Part shown: positions 24,669 through 34,811 of the stretch, one piece after another
Layout: every line of letters begins with the position of its first letter
Numbering within the stretch: the stretch's first letter is position 1
Source: Frateuria hangzhouensis
GTDB lineage: Bacteria > Pseudomonadota > Gammaproteobacteria > Xanthomonadales > Rhodanobacteraceae
Direction: 5' to 3'
Assembly: GCF_026410505.1 (NCBI RefSeq)
Contig: NZ_JAPMIU010000005.1
Coordinates: 186,001 to 250,000, forward strand
DNA: 64,000 bases
Position numbers and translations under genes: made by a program
Notes under the pieces: model-generated
The model's database searches: none
Told to the model about the DNA's origin: nothing
What the model saw: only the letters and a program-made list of their open reading frames with translations

Positions 24669-25226
24669 ATGCTCAACGACATCAAGAACGATGCCCAGAC
24701 CCGCATGGGCAAGAGCATCGACGCGCTCAAGCACGACCTGACCCGCCTGCGCACCGGTCGCGCCAGCATCGCGCTGGTCGACCACATCAAGGTGCCCTAC
24801 TACGGCTCGGACATGCCGTTGAACCAGGTCGCCTCGGTGTCGCTGGCCGACGCCCGCTCGATCCTGATCACGCCCTTCGAGAAGACCATGGTCGCGCCGA
24901 TCGAGAAGGCGATCATGGCCTCGGACATCGGCGTCACGCCGAACACCGCCGGCACCGCGATCCGCCTGAACATGCCGCCGCTCACCGAAGAGCGCCGCAA
25001 GGAGCTGGCCAAACACGTGTCGCACGAGGGCGAGAACGCCAAGATCGCGATCCGCAACATCCGCCGCGACGCGATGCAGAAGGCCAAGGACCTGCTCAAG
25101 GACAAGCAGATCAGCGAGGACGACGAGCGCCGCGCCGACGACGAGATCCAGAAGCTGACCGACCGCTTCGTCAAGGAAGTCGATGCCGTGGTCAAGGCCA
25201 AGGAAGACGAGCTGATGGCGATTTGA
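24669..25226 (+). CDS. frr: Ribosome recycling factor
   Basis: A 185-residue RRF, which with EF-G splits post-termination ribosomes. The start MLNDIKNDAQTRM matches the family; a GTG three codons upstream is less likely. Landmarks: LRTGRASIALVDHI, VPYYGSDMPLNQVA, NTAGTAIRLNMPPLTEERR and a charged long-helix C-terminus ending VDAVVKAKEDELMAI. Length and domain layout are normal. Confidence 0.96.
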   Translation: MLNDIKNDAQTRMGKSIDALKHDLTRLRTGRASIALVDHIKVPYYGSDMPLNQVASVSLADARSILITPFEKTMVAPIEKAIMASDIGVTPNTAGTAIRLNMPPLTEERRKELAKHVSHEGENAKIAIRNIRRDAMQKAKDLLKDKQISEDDERRADDEIQKLTDRFVKEVDAVVKAKEDELMAI

Positions 25227-25270
25227 GCGGTCATTCGCTCATTGCCATGAATGCCGCACGTCGCCCCTGC

Positions 25271-25320
25271 TCTGCTCCCTCTCCTCTCCAGGGAGAGGGC
25301 TGGGTTGAGAGGCCGCTCTT
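25271..25320. repeat. Family C intergenic repeat
   Basis: TGCTCCCTCTCCTCTCCAGG followed by GAGAGGGCTGGGTTGAGAGG forms an imperfect hairpin in the 223-base gap between frr and uppS. A weaker related segment (GAGGGAGAAGG) sits just before the uppS start. Confidence 0.6.
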
Positions 25321-25449
25321 GCGGAAGGCCTGGAAGCTCTGCACACCCAGCCTTCCCCGCGAGCCCCGGCCCCTTATCCGAACCTTCGGGCCACCTTCTT
25401 CCCCATCTTTGATGAGAAATGAGGGAGAAGGAACAGAGCGCGCACACCC

Positions 25450-26166
25450 ATGACCACCCCCCGCCACATCGCCATCGTGATGGACGGCAACGGCCGCTGG
25501 GCCAAGGCCCGCCTGCGTCCGCGCAGCTTCGGCCACAACGCCGGCCGCAAGGCGGTGCGCGAGGTGGTCGAAGGCTGCCTGCGCCAGGGCGTCGAAGCGT
25601 TGACGCTGTTCGCCTTCTCCAGCGAAAACTGGCGCCGGCCGGACGAAGAAGTGGGTGCGCTGATGGAGCTGTTCCTGCGCGCGCTGGACAAGGAAGTGGA
25701 GGAACTGCACGAGCAGGGGGTGCGGCTGCGCTTTATCGGCGACCTCACCGCCTTCAACGCCGAACTGCGCAAGCGCATGGAACTGGCGATGGCGCGTACC
25801 GCGGGCAACCTCAAGCTGGCGCTCAACGTGGCGGTCAACTACGGCGGCCGCTGGGACATCGTCCACGCCGCGCGCCAGGTCGCCATCGCGGTGGCCCAGG
25901 GCGATCTTCGCGTCGAGGCCATCGACGAGGCGCGCCTGGGTGCCGGCACCTGCCTGGCCGAACTGCCGCCGCTGGACCTGTTCATCCGCACCGGCGGCGA
26001 GATACGCATCAGCAATTTCCTGCTCTGGCAGATCGCTTACGCCGAGCTCTACTTCACCGATACCTTGTGGCCGGATTTCGACCAGGCTTGCCTGGCCCGC
26101 GCCATCGAGGATTTTGCCCGCCGCGAACGCCGCTACGGCCGTACCGGCGAGCAGATCGCGCGATGA
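25450..26166 (+). CDS. uppS: Undecaprenyl diphosphate synthase
   Basis: A 238-residue cis-prenyltransferase that condenses eight isopentenyl units onto farnesyl diphosphate to make the C55 carrier for peptidoglycan and O-antigen. Catalytic Asp12 is in IVMDGNGRWAK. Other signatures: LTLFAFSSENWRRP, the LNVAVNYGGRWDIV region and IRTGGEIRISNFLLWQIAYA. It lies directly before cdsA and shares an isoprenoid/phospholipid operon. Confidence 0.95.
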   Translation: MTTPRHIAIVMDGNGRWAKARLRPRSFGHNAGRKAVREVVEGCLRQGVEALTLFAFSSENWRRPDEEVGALMELFLRALDKEVEELHEQGVRLRFIGDLTAFNAELRKRMELAMARTAGNLKLALNVAVNYGGRWDIVHAARQVAIAVAQGDLRVEAIDEARLGAGTCLAELPPLDLFIRTGGEIRISNFLLWQIAYAELYFTDTLWPDFDQACLARAIEDFARRERRYGRTGEQIAR

Positions 26167-26191
26167 CCGGGCGATAACCCAAGGACCCTCG

Positions 26192-27010
26192 ATGCTGCTC
26201 CAACGCACCCTCACCGCCCTGTTGCTCGCGCCCCTGGCGATCCTGGCGATCCTGCTGCCGCCCACCTGGCTGTTCGCGCCGGTGGCGGCCGTGGTGTTCC
26301 TCGCCGCGCTGTGGGAATGGACGCGCCTGTCGGGCCTGCGCGACCGCCCCGTGCGCAGCGGGCTGCTCGGCGTCGCGCTGCTGGTGTTCGCGCTGCTCTG
26401 GTGGCTGCGCGCGACCGTGCTGTGGCCGGTGCTGCTGATCGCCGGCGTGGCCTGGTGGGTGCTGGCGTGCGTGTGGCTCAAGCATTTCGCGTTCGCCGCC
26501 GCGCCCACGACGGAAAACCGCAACCTCAAGCTCGCCGCCGGTGCGTTCGTGCTGTTTCCGGCTTTCGTCGGCCTGTTGACTATCCATGGCAGCGAGCCGT
26601 ACGGCCATTGGTGGACGCTGCTGGCGCTGCTGATCGTGTGGGCCGCCGACATCGGCGCCTATTTCAGCGGCCGTTTCCTGGGCAAGCGCAAGCTGGCGCC
26701 CAACATCAGCCCCGGCAAGACCTGGGCCGGCGTGTATGGCGCCTTCGTGGCGGGCGCGCTGGTCGCGGTCGTGGGAGGCTGGCTGCTTGGCGCCCAGGGC
26801 GTGCACCTGGTCGGGCTGGCGGTGCTCGCGGTGCTGACCGTGGCGGCTTCCGTCGTCGGCGACCTGATCGAGAGCCTGATGAAGCGCCACGCCCAGGTGA
26901 AGGACTCCGGCCGCATGTTCCCCGGCCACGGCGGCCTGCTGGACCGCATGGACAGCGTGTTCGCGGCCGTGCCGGTGTTCGCGCTGGGCAAGCTGCTGCT
27001 CGGACTATGA
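26192..27010 (+). CDS. cdsA: Phosphatidate cytidylyltransferase
   Basis: A 272-residue polytopic inner-membrane enzyme making CDP-diacylglycerol from phosphatidate and CTP. Several transmembrane helices start at [20 protein letters not shown]. The C-terminal CDP-diglyceride synthase signature is clear: [18 protein letters not shown], then [12 protein letters not shown]. It follows uppS by 25 bases, so the genes are probably co-transcribed. Confidence 0.95.
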   Translation: MLLQRTLTALLLAPLAILAILLPPTWLFAPVAAVVFLAALWEWTRLSGLRDRPVRSGLLGVALLVFALLWWLRATVLWPVLLIAGVAWWVLACVWLKHFAFAAAPTTENRNLKLAAGAFVLFPAFVGLLTIHGSEPYGHWWTLLALLIVWAADIGAYFSGRFLGKRKLAPNISPGKTWAGVYGAFVAGALVAVVGGWLLGAQGVHLVGLAVLAVLTVAASVVGDLIESLMKRHAQVKDSGRMFPGHGGLLDRMDSVFAAVPVFALGKLLLGL

Positions 27011-27035
27011 ACATGCTGCCGCACAACGTTGCCTC

Positions 27036-27121
27036 CCTTGCAGGAGCCCGCTTGTGGACGATGCTTTTTCTCCCGGGCTCCACGGGGCAAGAGCATCGCC
27101 CACAAGTGGGCTCCTACAGGG
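27036..27121. repeat. Family B intergenic palindrome
   Basis: CTTGCAGGAGCCCGCTTGTG and CACAAGTGGGCTCCTACAGG are inverted partners, with GGACGATGC/GCATCGCCC inside. The element fills the cdsA-dxr gap. Confidence 0.85.
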
Positions 27122-27155
27122 GTGCGCGCCAGGTTCCGACCAGAGGCTGCAAGCC

Positions 27156-28331
27156 ATGAGGCGCGTCGCCGTACTCGGCGCCACCGGCTCGATCGGCGGC
27201 AGCACGCTGGACGTGATCGCCCGCCATCCGGAGCGCTTCCGCGCCAGCGTGCTGGTCGCCCACCGCAACGTCGAGGCGCTGGTGGCGCTGTGCGTCGCGC
27301 ACCGGCCGGAACTGGCGATCGTGGCCGACCCGGCGATGGAAGGCGCGCTGGCCCGCCAGCTCGCCGCCGCCGGCGTGTCGTGCGAGGTGGCCAGCGGCCC
27401 CGACGCGATCACCATCGCCGCGGCCGGTCCGCTGTGCGACACCGTCGTCGCCGCCATCGTCGGCGCCGCGGGCCTGGCCTCGACCCTGGCCGCCGCCCGC
27501 GCGGGCAAGCGCCTGTTGCTGGCCAACAAGGAATCGATCGTGATGGCCGGCCCGCTGTTGCTGGCCGCGCTGCGCGAAGGGGGCGGCGAGCTGGTACCGG
27601 TCGATTCGGAACACAACGCAATCTTCCAGTGCCTGCCCGGTGGCCGGCCGGATCTCGATGCACGCGGCGTGCGCCGGTTGATCCTGACCGCCTCCGGCGG
27701 CCCGTTCCGTGGCCGGACCCGCGCCGAGCTGGCCGCCGTCACGCCGGAGCAGGCCTGCAAGCATCCCAACTGGGTGATGGGCCGCAAGATCTCGGTCGAT
27801 TCGGCCACCTTGATGAACAAGGGCCTGGAGGTGATCGAGGCGCACCACCTGTTCGGCGCGGCGCCCGATCGCATCGAGGTGGTGGTGCATCCGCAGAGCA
27901 TGATCCACTCGATGGTCGAGTACGCCGACGGCTCGGTGCTCGCCCAGCTCGGCAACCCGGACATGCGTACGGCGATCGCCCACGCGCTGGCCTGGCCGGA
28001 ACGCATCGAGGCCGGCGTGGCGCCGCTGGACCTGGCCGCCTGCGCGCCGCTGGCGTTCGAGCAGCCGGACCTGGAGACCTTCCGTTGCCTGGCGCTGGCT
28101 TTCGCGGCGCTGCGCGAAGGTGGCGACGCCCCGGCCATCCTGAACGCGGCCAACGAAGTGGCGGTGGAGGCTTTCCTGGCCGGCGCGCTGCCGTTCCTGG
28201 CCATCGCCGACCTGGTCGAGGGCGTGCTTGCGGAACTGCCGGCGCAGCCTGTGGTCGATGTCCAGTCGCTGCATGAACGCGACGCGCAGGCGCGGGCCGC
28301 GGCGCGGCGGAAGTTGCGCGCGGCTTGCTGA
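27156..28331 (+). CDS. dxr: 1-deoxy-D-xylulose 5-phosphate reductoisomerase
   Basis: A 391-residue NADPH-dependent enzyme that forms MEP, the committed step of the non-mevalonate isoprenoid pathway. The start [20 protein letters not shown] carries the nucleotide-binding GATGSIG; an upstream open stretch is only family B repeat. Catalytic segments: [31 protein letters not shown] and the [20 protein letters not shown] loop. The C-terminal helical domain is complete. Confidence 0.96.
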   Translation: MRRVAVLGATGSIGGSTLDVIARHPERFRASVLVAHRNVEALVALCVAHRPELAIVADPAMEGALARQLAAAGVSCEVASGPDAITIAAAGPLCDTVVAAIVGAAGLASTLAAARAGKRLLLANKESIVMAGPLLLAALREGGGELVPVDSEHNAIFQCLPGGRPDLDARGVRRLILTASGGPFRGRTRAELAAVTPEQACKHPNWVMGRKISVDSATLMNKGLEVIEAHHLFGAAPDRIEVVVHPQSMIHSMVEYADGSVLAQLGNPDMRTAIAHALAWPERIEAGVAPLDLAACAPLAFEQPDLETFRCLALAFAALREGGDAPAILNAANEVAVEAFLAGALPFLAIADLVEGVLAELPAQPVVDVQSLHERDAQARAAARRKLRAAC

Positions 28332-28370
28332 TAAGCTCGCACGATACAAGTATTTTCCCCAGGTTTCTTG

Positions 28371-29717
28371 ATGAATCCCTTTTTCGGCTCGGTGTTCTGG
28401 TTGCTGGTCACGCTCGGCGTGCTGGTGACTTTCCATGAGTTCGGCCACTACTGGGTCGCGCGCCGCTGCGGCGTCAAGGTGCTGCGTTTCTCGGTCGGCT
28501 TCGGTCGCGCGATCTGGAAGCGGATCGGCCGCGACGGCACCGAATACCAGGTCGCGATGATCCCACTGGGCGGCTACGTGAAGATGCTCGACGCCCGCGA
28601 GGGCGACGTCGACCCGGCGCTGCGCGAGGTGGAGTTCACCAGCAAGAGCGTGTGGAAGCGCATCGCCATCGTGGCGGCGGGGCCGGGCTTCAACCTGATC
28701 TTCACCATTGCGGCGCTGTGGCTGATGTTCCTGCTCGGCCGGCCCGATGCAGTGCCGTTGGTCACCGCCACGCCCGGCAGCATGGCCGCCACCGCCGGCA
28801 TCCAGCCGGGCGACCGCCTGCTGCGCGTGGACGGCGAGCCGGTGGCCACCATGAGCGACGCGATGGACGACATCGCCACCGCCCTGCTCGGCCGCGAGCC
28901 GTTGCCGCTGGTGGTGCGCGGGCGCGACGGCAGCCAGCGCGACGTGGTGCTGCCGCTGCAACAGTTGCCGGCCGGCCGCAGCATCGACAAGTACTTCGGC
29001 ACGCTGGGCCTGAAAATGGCGCCGCCGCCGGCGATCGCCGCCACCGTGATGCCCGGCCAGCCGGCCGCGCAGGCCGGCATGCAGGGCGGCGACGTGCTCG
29101 TGGCGGTCAACGGCAAGCCGGTGGCCGATTTCGCCGCTTTCGGCGAGACCGTCCGGGACGCCGCCGCGCAGTCGCCCAGGCTCGATGTCACCGTGCGCCG
29201 CGGCGAGCAGGTCCTGCATCTGCCGGTGGTCGCCCGTCACGAGTCGCTGCAGGGCCAGCCGTCGCGCTGGGTGGTCGGTGTCGGCGCACCCCAGCCGGAA
29301 AGCGCGATCCGCCGCTACGGTCCGGTCAAGGCGCTGGGCGCCGCGCTGGACTCGACCTGGGATTTCACCCGCCAGACCTTCACCATGATCGGCATGATGG
29401 TGTCGGGAAAGGCCTCCACCAGCAATCTCTCCGGCGTCATCGGCATCGCGCAGGTCGCCAACCAGTCGGCCCAGGCAGGCCTGACCTACTTCCTCCGGTT
29501 CCTGGCGCTGGTGTCGCTGAGCCTGGCGATCCTCAACCTGCTGCCGATTCCCGTCTTGGACGGCGGACACCTGCTGTATTACCTTATCGAGTTGGTCAAA
29601 GGCAGCCCGGTAAGCGAGCGGACCCAGATGATCGGCCAATACATCGGCCTGGTCCTGCTGTTCACTCTGATGGGGCTGGCGTTCTACAACGACATACACC
29701 GCACCCTGCTTTCGTGA
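28371..29717 (+). CDS. rseP: Site-2 zinc protease RseP
   Basis: A 448-residue inner-membrane metalloprotease that cuts RseA within the membrane to release sigmaE and clears signal peptides. HEFGH at residues 22-26 in the first helix and NLLPIPVLDGGHLLYY near the C-terminus form the zinc site. Two PDZ domains lie between, with ATAGIQPGDRLLRVDG (about 140-155) and AQAGMQGGDVLVAVNG (about 240-255). It lies between dxr and bamA as in E. coli. Confidence 0.96.
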   Translation: MNPFFGSVFWLLVTLGVLVTFHEFGHYWVARRCGVKVLRFSVGFGRAIWKRIGRDGTEYQVAMIPLGGYVKMLDAREGDVDPALREVEFTSKSVWKRIAIVAAGPGFNLIFTIAALWLMFLLGRPDAVPLVTATPGSMAATAGIQPGDRLLRVDGEPVATMSDAMDDIATALLGREPLPLVVRGRDGSQRDVVLPLQQLPAGRSIDKYFGTLGLKMAPPPAIAATVMPGQPAAQAGMQGGDVLVAVNGKPVADFAAFGETVRDAAAQSPRLDVTVRRGEQVLHLPVVARHESLQGQPSRWVVGVGAPQPESAIRRYGPVKALGAALDSTWDFTRQTFTMIGMMVSGKASTSNLSGVIGIAQVANQSAQAGLTYFLRFLALVSLSLAILNLLPIPVLDGGHLLYYLIELVKGSPVSERTQMIGQYIGLVLLFTLMGLAFYNDIHRTLLS

Positions 29718-29870
29718 CGCGCGCGTCCCTCCCCGCGGCTATCGGCCTGACGGCGGCGACGCCCGCGACGGGCGCGGATGCGTTTCGGGACGGGGTCGTG
29801 CCCTTCCCTCAAGGCTCATGCTCGGAACGGCCTCGCGGCCGACCGTCGGAATAACCCACCGGAATCGACG

Positions 29871-32267
29871 ATGAAGCGTATCGCCGCCCTGCTCCTGCTT
29901 GCCTCCTTCTCCGCGAACGCCCTGGCGTCCGAGCCGTTCGTCGTCTCCGACATCCGCATCGATGGCCTCAATCGCATCTCCGCCGGCACGGTCTACAACT
30001 ACCTGCCGGTCGCCAAGGGCGACCGCCTGACCGGCGACGAGGCCGCGCGCGCCATCCGCGCGCTCTACGACACCAAGTTCTTCAGCGACGTGGAGCTCTC
30101 CCGCGAGGGCAACATCCTGGTGATCAAGGTGATCGAGCGACCGTCCATCGCCAAGCTCACCCTGCGCGGCAACAAGGACATCAAGGAAGAGGACCTGCGC
30201 AAGGGCCTGAAGGAGATCGGCCTGTCCGAGGGCGAGACCTTCGACCGGCTGTCGCTGGACCGCGTGCAGCAGGAACTGATCCGGCAGTACTACAACCGCG
30301 GCAAGTACAACGTCTCGGTCGACCCGCACGTAACCCGGCTGGACCGCAACCGCGTGGCGATCGACATCGAGATCCGCGAGGGCAAGGCCGCCAAGATCAA
30401 GCAGATCAACGTGGTCGGCAACACCGTCTTCACCGACAAGCAGATCCGCGACGACTTCGAGTCCGGCACCACCAACTGGATGTCCTGGTATTCCAAGAAC
30501 GACCAGTATTCGCGTGAGAAGCTCTCCGGTGACCTGGAAAAACTGCAGTCCTACTACATGGACCGCGGCTACGCCGATTTCGGCGTCGATTCCACCCAGG
30601 TCACCATCGCGCCGGACAAGCGCGCCATGTACATCGCGGCCAGCATCAAGGAAGGCGAGGTCTACACCGTTTCGGACGTGCACCTGCTGGGCGAGCTGAT
30701 CCTGGGCGAGGACACGCTGCGCAAGCTGGTCTTCGTCAAGAAGGGCGACACCTTCAACCGCCGTGCGGTGGAGGCGACCTCCGACTCGATCAAGGCGATC
30801 CTGTCCAACATCGGCTACGCGTACGCCAAGGTCACCCCGGTGCCCAAGCTGGACAAGGACAAGCGCACGGTCGACATGACCTTCTTCATCGAACCGGGCC
30901 AGCGCGTGTACGTGCGCCGGGTGGTGTTCCAGGGCAACACCCGCACCGAGGACGACGTGCTGCGCCGCGAGATGCGTCAGCTCGAAGGCACCATCTACAA
31001 CCAGGCGGCGGTGGACCGCTCCAAGATCCGCCTGCAGCGCCTGGGCTATTTCAAGACGGTCGAGATCGACAAGAAGCGCGTACCCGGCACGCAGGACGAA
31101 GTCGACGTGACGGTAAAGGTGGAGGAGCAATCGGCCGGCAGCCTGATGTTCGGCGTGGGCTATTCGCAGTACTCGGGCATGATCCTCAACGCCTCGGTAT
31201 CGCAGAACAACTTCCTGGGCACGGGCGACAGCTTCAGCGTGGGCGCCGAGCACAGTTCCTACTACTCCCGCATCACCGCCAGCTACTACAACCCCTACCT
31301 GACCGACAACAACATCGGCATCGGCTACAGCGCCACGTATTCGAAGACCGACTACGGCAACACCGACTTCGCCAACTACGAAAACAGCACCAAGTCGTTC
31401 TCCACCTATCTCGGCATCCCGATCAGCGAGACCGACGGCCTGCGCGTGGGTATGGGCCTGTCCAGCAACAAGATCAACACCTACCCGGGCATCACCCCGC
31501 AGGTGCTGGTGGACTACCAGAACGCGATCGGCAACAAGACCATCCATACCTGGACCGGCACGCTGGGCTGGAGCCACGACACCCGCAACGGCTACTGGGC
31601 GCCCACCCGCGGCGGCCTGCTCTCGGCCAGCACCGAAGTCGCCCTGCCCGGTTCCACGGTGCAGTACTACAAGTTCATGGGCGAGGCCAACCATTACTGG
31701 CCCATCGGCGGCGGCTTCGTGCTGTACCTGGATGGCCAGGTCGGCTACGGCGACAGCTACGGCAACCAGACCTACGACCGCACCTTCGGCGATTTCGCGG
31801 CCGACCAGCCGTATGACTTCCCGTTCTGGGAGAACTTCTACTCCGGCGGCGTGCGCGACGTGCGCGGCTTCCAGGACAACACGCTGGGCCCGCGCGTGTG
31901 CATCGGCGCGAACGGCACCTCCAGCGAGCCTGACGAGAAGGGTTCCTGCGCCAACGGCTACTACCGCTACGCCCAGCCGATCGGCGGCGCGTTCAAGGTG
32001 TTGGGTACCGCGCAGATGTTCATCCCGCTGCCGTTCCTGAAGGACATCAACACGGCGCGCGTGTCCGCGTTCCTGGACGTGGGCAACGCGTTCCGCAACT
32101 ACCAGGCGTTCGACGCCAGCGAGCTGCGCGCCTCGGCCGGTATCGCGCTGCAGTGGCAGGCCCCGATCGGTCCGCTGATCATCAACCTGGCCGTGCCGAT
32201 CCGCTCCAAGGAGGAGGATCGCCACTACGAGGAACGCATCCAGTTCACCTTCGGCAGCCAGTTCTGA
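29871..32267 (+). CDS. bamA: Outer membrane protein assembly factor BamA
   Basis: A 798-residue Omp85 protein. The signal peptide MKRIAALLLLASFSANALAS precedes five POTRA domains (about 22-420), then a 16-strand barrel (about 425-798) ending in the aromatic GSQF. The barrel carries the lid-loop motif region VRGFQDNTLGPR, a VRGF/Y signature. It inserts barrel proteins into the outer membrane as the core of the BAM complex. It is followed by a strong hairpin rather than skp. Confidence 0.97.
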   Translation: MKRIAALLLLASFSANALASEPFVVSDIRIDGLNRISAGTVYNYLPVAKGDRLTGDEAARAIRALYDTKFFSDVELSREGNILVIKVIERPSIAKLTLRGNKDIKEEDLRKGLKEIGLSEGETFDRLSLDRVQQELIRQYYNRGKYNVSVDPHVTRLDRNRVAIDIEIREGKAAKIKQINVVGNTVFTDKQIRDDFESGTTNWMSWYSKNDQYSREKLSGDLEKLQSYYMDRGYADFGVDSTQVTIAPDKRAMYIAASIKEGEVYTVSDVHLLGELILGEDTLRKLVFVKKGDTFNRRAVEATSDSIKAILSNIGYAYAKVTPVPKLDKDKRTVDMTFFIEPGQRVYVRRVVFQGNTRTEDDVLRREMRQLEGTIYNQAAVDRSKIRLQRLGYFKTVEIDKKRVPGTQDEVDVTVKVEEQSAGSLMFGVGYSQYSGMILNASVSQNNFLGTGDSFSVGAEHSSYYSRITASYYNPYLTDNNIGIGYSATYSKTDYGNTDFANYENSTKSFSTYLGIPISETDGLRVGMGLSSNKINTYPGITPQVLVDYQNAIGNKTIHTWTGTLGWSHDTRNGYWAPTRGGLLSASTEVALPGSTVQYYKFMGEANHYWPIGGGFVLYLDGQVGYGDSYGNQTYDRTFGDFAADQPYDFPFWENFYSGGVRDVRGFQDNTLGPRVCIGANGTSSEPDEKGSCANGYYRYAQPIGGAFKVLGTAQMFIPLPFLKDINTARVSAFLDVGNAFRNYQAFDASELRASAGIALQWQAPIGPLIINLAVPIRSKEEDRHYEERIQFTFGSQF

Positions 32268-32284
32268 CCGAAGCGGAACCCACG

Positions 32285-32312
32285 GGACGCGGCCTTCGGG
32301 CCGCGTCCTTGT
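32285..32312 (+). terminator. Terminator after bamA
   Basis: GGACGCGGCC and GGCCGCGTCC form a perfect ten-base stem around TTCG, followed by TTGTTT. It starts 18 bases after the bamA stop. Confidence 0.85.
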
Positions 32313-32320
32313 TTGAGATA

Positions 32321-32405
32321 CCTGTAGGAGCGCCCTTGGGCGCGACCGCGATCCCCAACGACCTCGTGACGTGCGTCACTGCGGTCGCGCCCAGGGGCAC
32401 TCCTA
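32321..32405. repeat. Family B intergenic palindrome
   Basis: CCTGTAGGAGCGCCCTTGGG with GGTCGCGCCCAGGGGCACTC as inverted arms, in the bamA-lpxD gap where skp would normally be. The inner GCGCGACCGC/GCGGTCGCGC also pairs. Confidence 0.8.
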
Positions 32406-32480
32406 TGATGTTGCCCCGTCAGGTTGGCATCGCGAGACCGGGTGCCCTCGCCTACAATGCCCTGCCCCAAAGGAGCGCGC

Positions 32481-33509
32481 ATGAGCGAGCACAACTACAC
32501 GGTGGCCGAGCTGGCCGAGCGGTTCGGGCTCGCCTTCCATGGCGACGGCGCGCGACCGATCGTCGGCGTGGGCACGCTGGCTTCGGCGCAGCCGGACCAG
32601 CTGAGCTTCCTCTCCAACAGCAAGTACGCCGCACAGCTGAAGGCCACCGGGGCGGGCGTGGTCGTGCTGCGCGAGGAAAACGTGGCCGACTGCCCCACCG
32701 CAGCGCTTGTCGCCGCCGATCCCTATGTCGCCTACGCGAAGATCGCCGCATTGTTCGAGCGCCTGCCGGCGGCGCCCCGTGGTGTCCATCCCAGCGCGGT
32801 GGTCGCCACCAGCGCCCGGGTCAGTGCCAGCGCCAGCGTCGGTCCGCACTGCGTGATCGACGATGGCGCGGTGGTCGAGGATGGCGCCGTGCTGGGCCCG
32901 CATTGCATCGTGGGTCCGGACTGCACGGTCGGCGCGCAATCGCGGCTGGTCGCGCGCGTGACCCTGGTCACGCGGGTCACGCTGGGCCGGCGCGTGCTGG
33001 TGCATCCGGGCGCCGTGATCGGCTCGGACGGCTTCGGCCTGGCGTTCGAGCGGGACCACTGGGTCAAGATCCCGCAACTGGGCGGCGTGCGCATCGGCGA
33101 CGACTGCGAGATCGGCGCCAACACCACGATCGACCGCGGCGCGCTGGAGGACACCGTGCTGGAAGAGGACGTGCGGCTGGATAACCAGATCCAGATCGCC
33201 CACAACGTCCACATCGGCGCGCATACCGCCATGGCCGGCTGCGCCGCCGTGGCCGGCAGCGCGAAAATCGGCCGCTACTGCCAGATCGGCGGCAACGCCG
33301 GCGTGCTGGGGCATCTGGAACTGGTCGACCGGGTTACCATTACCGCCAAGAGCCTGGTCACGCATTCGATCCGCGAGGCGGGCGAGTATTCCTCGGGCGC
33401 GCCGTTGCAGGACAACCGGCAGTGGCGCAAGAACGCCGCCCGCTTCAAACACCTGGACGAGTACGCGCGCCGCCTGTCGGCGCTGGAGAAGGACAGTAAC
33501 GATGAGTAA
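32481..33509 (+). CDS. lpxD: UDP-3-O-(3-hydroxyacyl)glucosamine N-acyltransferase
   Basis: A 342-residue hexapeptide acyltransferase, third step of lipid A synthesis. The N-terminal uridine-binding domain (1-100) includes GVGTLASAQPDQLSFLSN. Beta-helix repeats follow from about 105, with the catalytic His241 in QIQIAHNVHIG. AAAGGAG lies just upstream of the ATG. It overlaps fabZ by eight bases, beginning the lpxD-fabZ-lpxA block. A TACAAT box lies about 25 bases before the start, without a clear -35. Confidence 0.96.
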   Translation: MSEHNYTVAELAERFGLAFHGDGARPIVGVGTLASAQPDQLSFLSNSKYAAQLKATGAGVVVLREENVADCPTAALVAADPYVAYAKIAALFERLPAAPRGVHPSAVVATSARVSASASVGPHCVIDDGAVVEDGAVLGPHCIVGPDCTVGAQSRLVARVTLVTRVTLGRRVLVHPGAVIGSDGFGLAFERDHWVKIPQLGGVRIGDDCEIGANTTIDRGALEDTVLEEDVRLDNQIQIAHNVHIGAHTAMAGCAAVAGSAKIGRYCQIGGNAGVLGHLELVDRVTITAKSLVTHSIREAGEYSSGAPLQDNRQWRKNAARFKHLDEYARRLSALEKDSNDE

Positions 33510-33975
33510 TACCCCCGCGACGTGGGACATGCCGGTGAACGTGGAGCAGATCCAGCATCTGCTGCCGCACCGCTACCCGTTCCTGCTGGTCGACCGCGTG
33601 ATCGAGCTGGTGCCGGACAAGAGCGTGGTTGCGCTCAAGAACGTGACCATCAACGAACACTTCTTCCTCGGCCACTTCCCCGGTCATCCGGTGATGCCGG
33701 GCGTGCTGATCGTCGAGGCGATGGCACAGGCCGCGGGCCTGCTGACGCAGATTTCCAGCCGCATGAAGGGCGACCAGGGCAGCCCGCTGTTCTATCTGGC
33801 CAAGGTCGACAACGCGCGCTTCAACGCGCCGGTGGTGCCGGGCGACCAGTTGCGGCTGGAAGTCTCGCTCAAGCGCCTGATGCGCGGCATGGGCCTGTTC
33901 GTCGCCCGTTCGCTGGTCGATGGCAAGGAAGTGGCCAGTTGCGAGCTGATGTGTGCCGCGAGGGCGGACAAATGA
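33502..33975 (+). CDS. fabZ: 3-hydroxyacyl-ACP dehydratase FabZ
   Basis: A 157-residue hot-dog-fold dehydratase of fatty-acid elongation. The catalytic pair is His58 in [12 protein letters not shown] and Glu72 in [12 protein letters not shown]. It competes with LpxA for hydroxyacyl-ACP, and its gene sits between lpxD and lpxA as usual. Starts inside the end of lpxD and overlaps lpxA by four bases (ATGA). Confidence 0.96.
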   Translation: MSNTPATWDMPVNVEQIQHLLPHRYPFLLVDRVIELVPDKSVVALKNVTINEHFFLGHFPGHPVMPGVLIVEAMAQAAGLLTQISSRMKGDQGSPLFYLAKVDNARFNAPVVPGDQLRLEVSLKRLMRGMGLFVARSLVDGKEVASCELMCAARADK

Positions 33976-34745
33976 TCCATGCCACCGCGCAGATCGATCC
34001 GGGTGCCGTGATCGGACGCAACGTCACGATCGGGGCCTACAGCGTGATCGGCGCGGAAGTAGAGGTCGGCGAAGGCACGGTGATCGGCCCGCACGTGGTG
34101 GTCGAAGGCCCGACCCGGATCGGGCGCGACAATCGCATCAGCCAGTTCGCCTCCATCGGCGGTGCGGCGCAGGACAAGAAATTCTCCGGCGAACGCACCG
34201 AGCTGGTGATCGGCGACCGCAACCTGATCCGCGAATTCGTCACCATCAACCGCGGCACCGGCGAGGGCGGCAGCGTCACCCGCATCGGCGACGACAACTG
34301 GTTGCTGGCCTACGTGCACATCGCGCACGACTGCCAGGTCGGCAACCACGTGGTTTTCTCCAACTACTCGGCGCTGGCCGGGCACGTGGAGATCGGCGAC
34401 TGGGTGATCGTCTCCGGCTACGCCGGCGTGCACCAGTTCTGCAAGGTCGGCGCGCACGCATTCATCGGCATGGGTTGCCTGGTCGGCTCGGACGTGCCGC
34501 CGTTCGTGATGATGGCCAACGAGCAGCACGGCCGCCCGCGCGGCATCAACAGCGAGGGCCTCAAGCGCCGCGGCTTCGATGCACCCCGTATCTCGGCGAT
34601 CAAGCGCGCCTACCGCACACTGTACATGGCCGGCCTGTCGCTCCCCGAAGCACGCGCGCAACTGGTCACGCAGGCGCAGGACAGCGAGGACGTGCGCGAC
34701 ATGCTGGCATTCCTCGATCGCAGCGAGCGTTCACTGGCGCGGTAG
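33972..34745 (+). CDS. lpxA: UDP-N-acetylglucosamine acyltransferase
   Basis: A 257-residue first enzyme of lipid A synthesis. The left-handed beta-helix starts at the N-terminus ([20 protein letters not shown]). Catalytic His119 is in [12 protein letters not shown], and [15 protein letters not shown] is the substrate loop. The C-terminal helices are complete. Co-translated with fabZ. Confidence 0.96.
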   Translation: MIHATAQIDPGAVIGRNVTIGAYSVIGAEVEVGEGTVIGPHVVVEGPTRIGRDNRISQFASIGGAAQDKKFSGERTELVIGDRNLIREFVTINRGTGEGGSVTRIGDDNWLLAYVHIAHDCQVGNHVVFSNYSALAGHVEIGDWVIVSGYAGVHQFCKVGAHAFIGMGCLVGSDVPPFVMMANEQHGRPRGINSEGLKRRGFDAPRISAIKRAYRTLYMAGLSLPEARAQLVTQAQDSEDVRDMLAFLDRSERSLAR

Positions 34746-34811
34746 GCGCGCCACATCGCCGCGGCCATCCGCCGGCTCGTCCGCGGGCAAGCCACGCTAC
34801 ACTCCCGCCCC

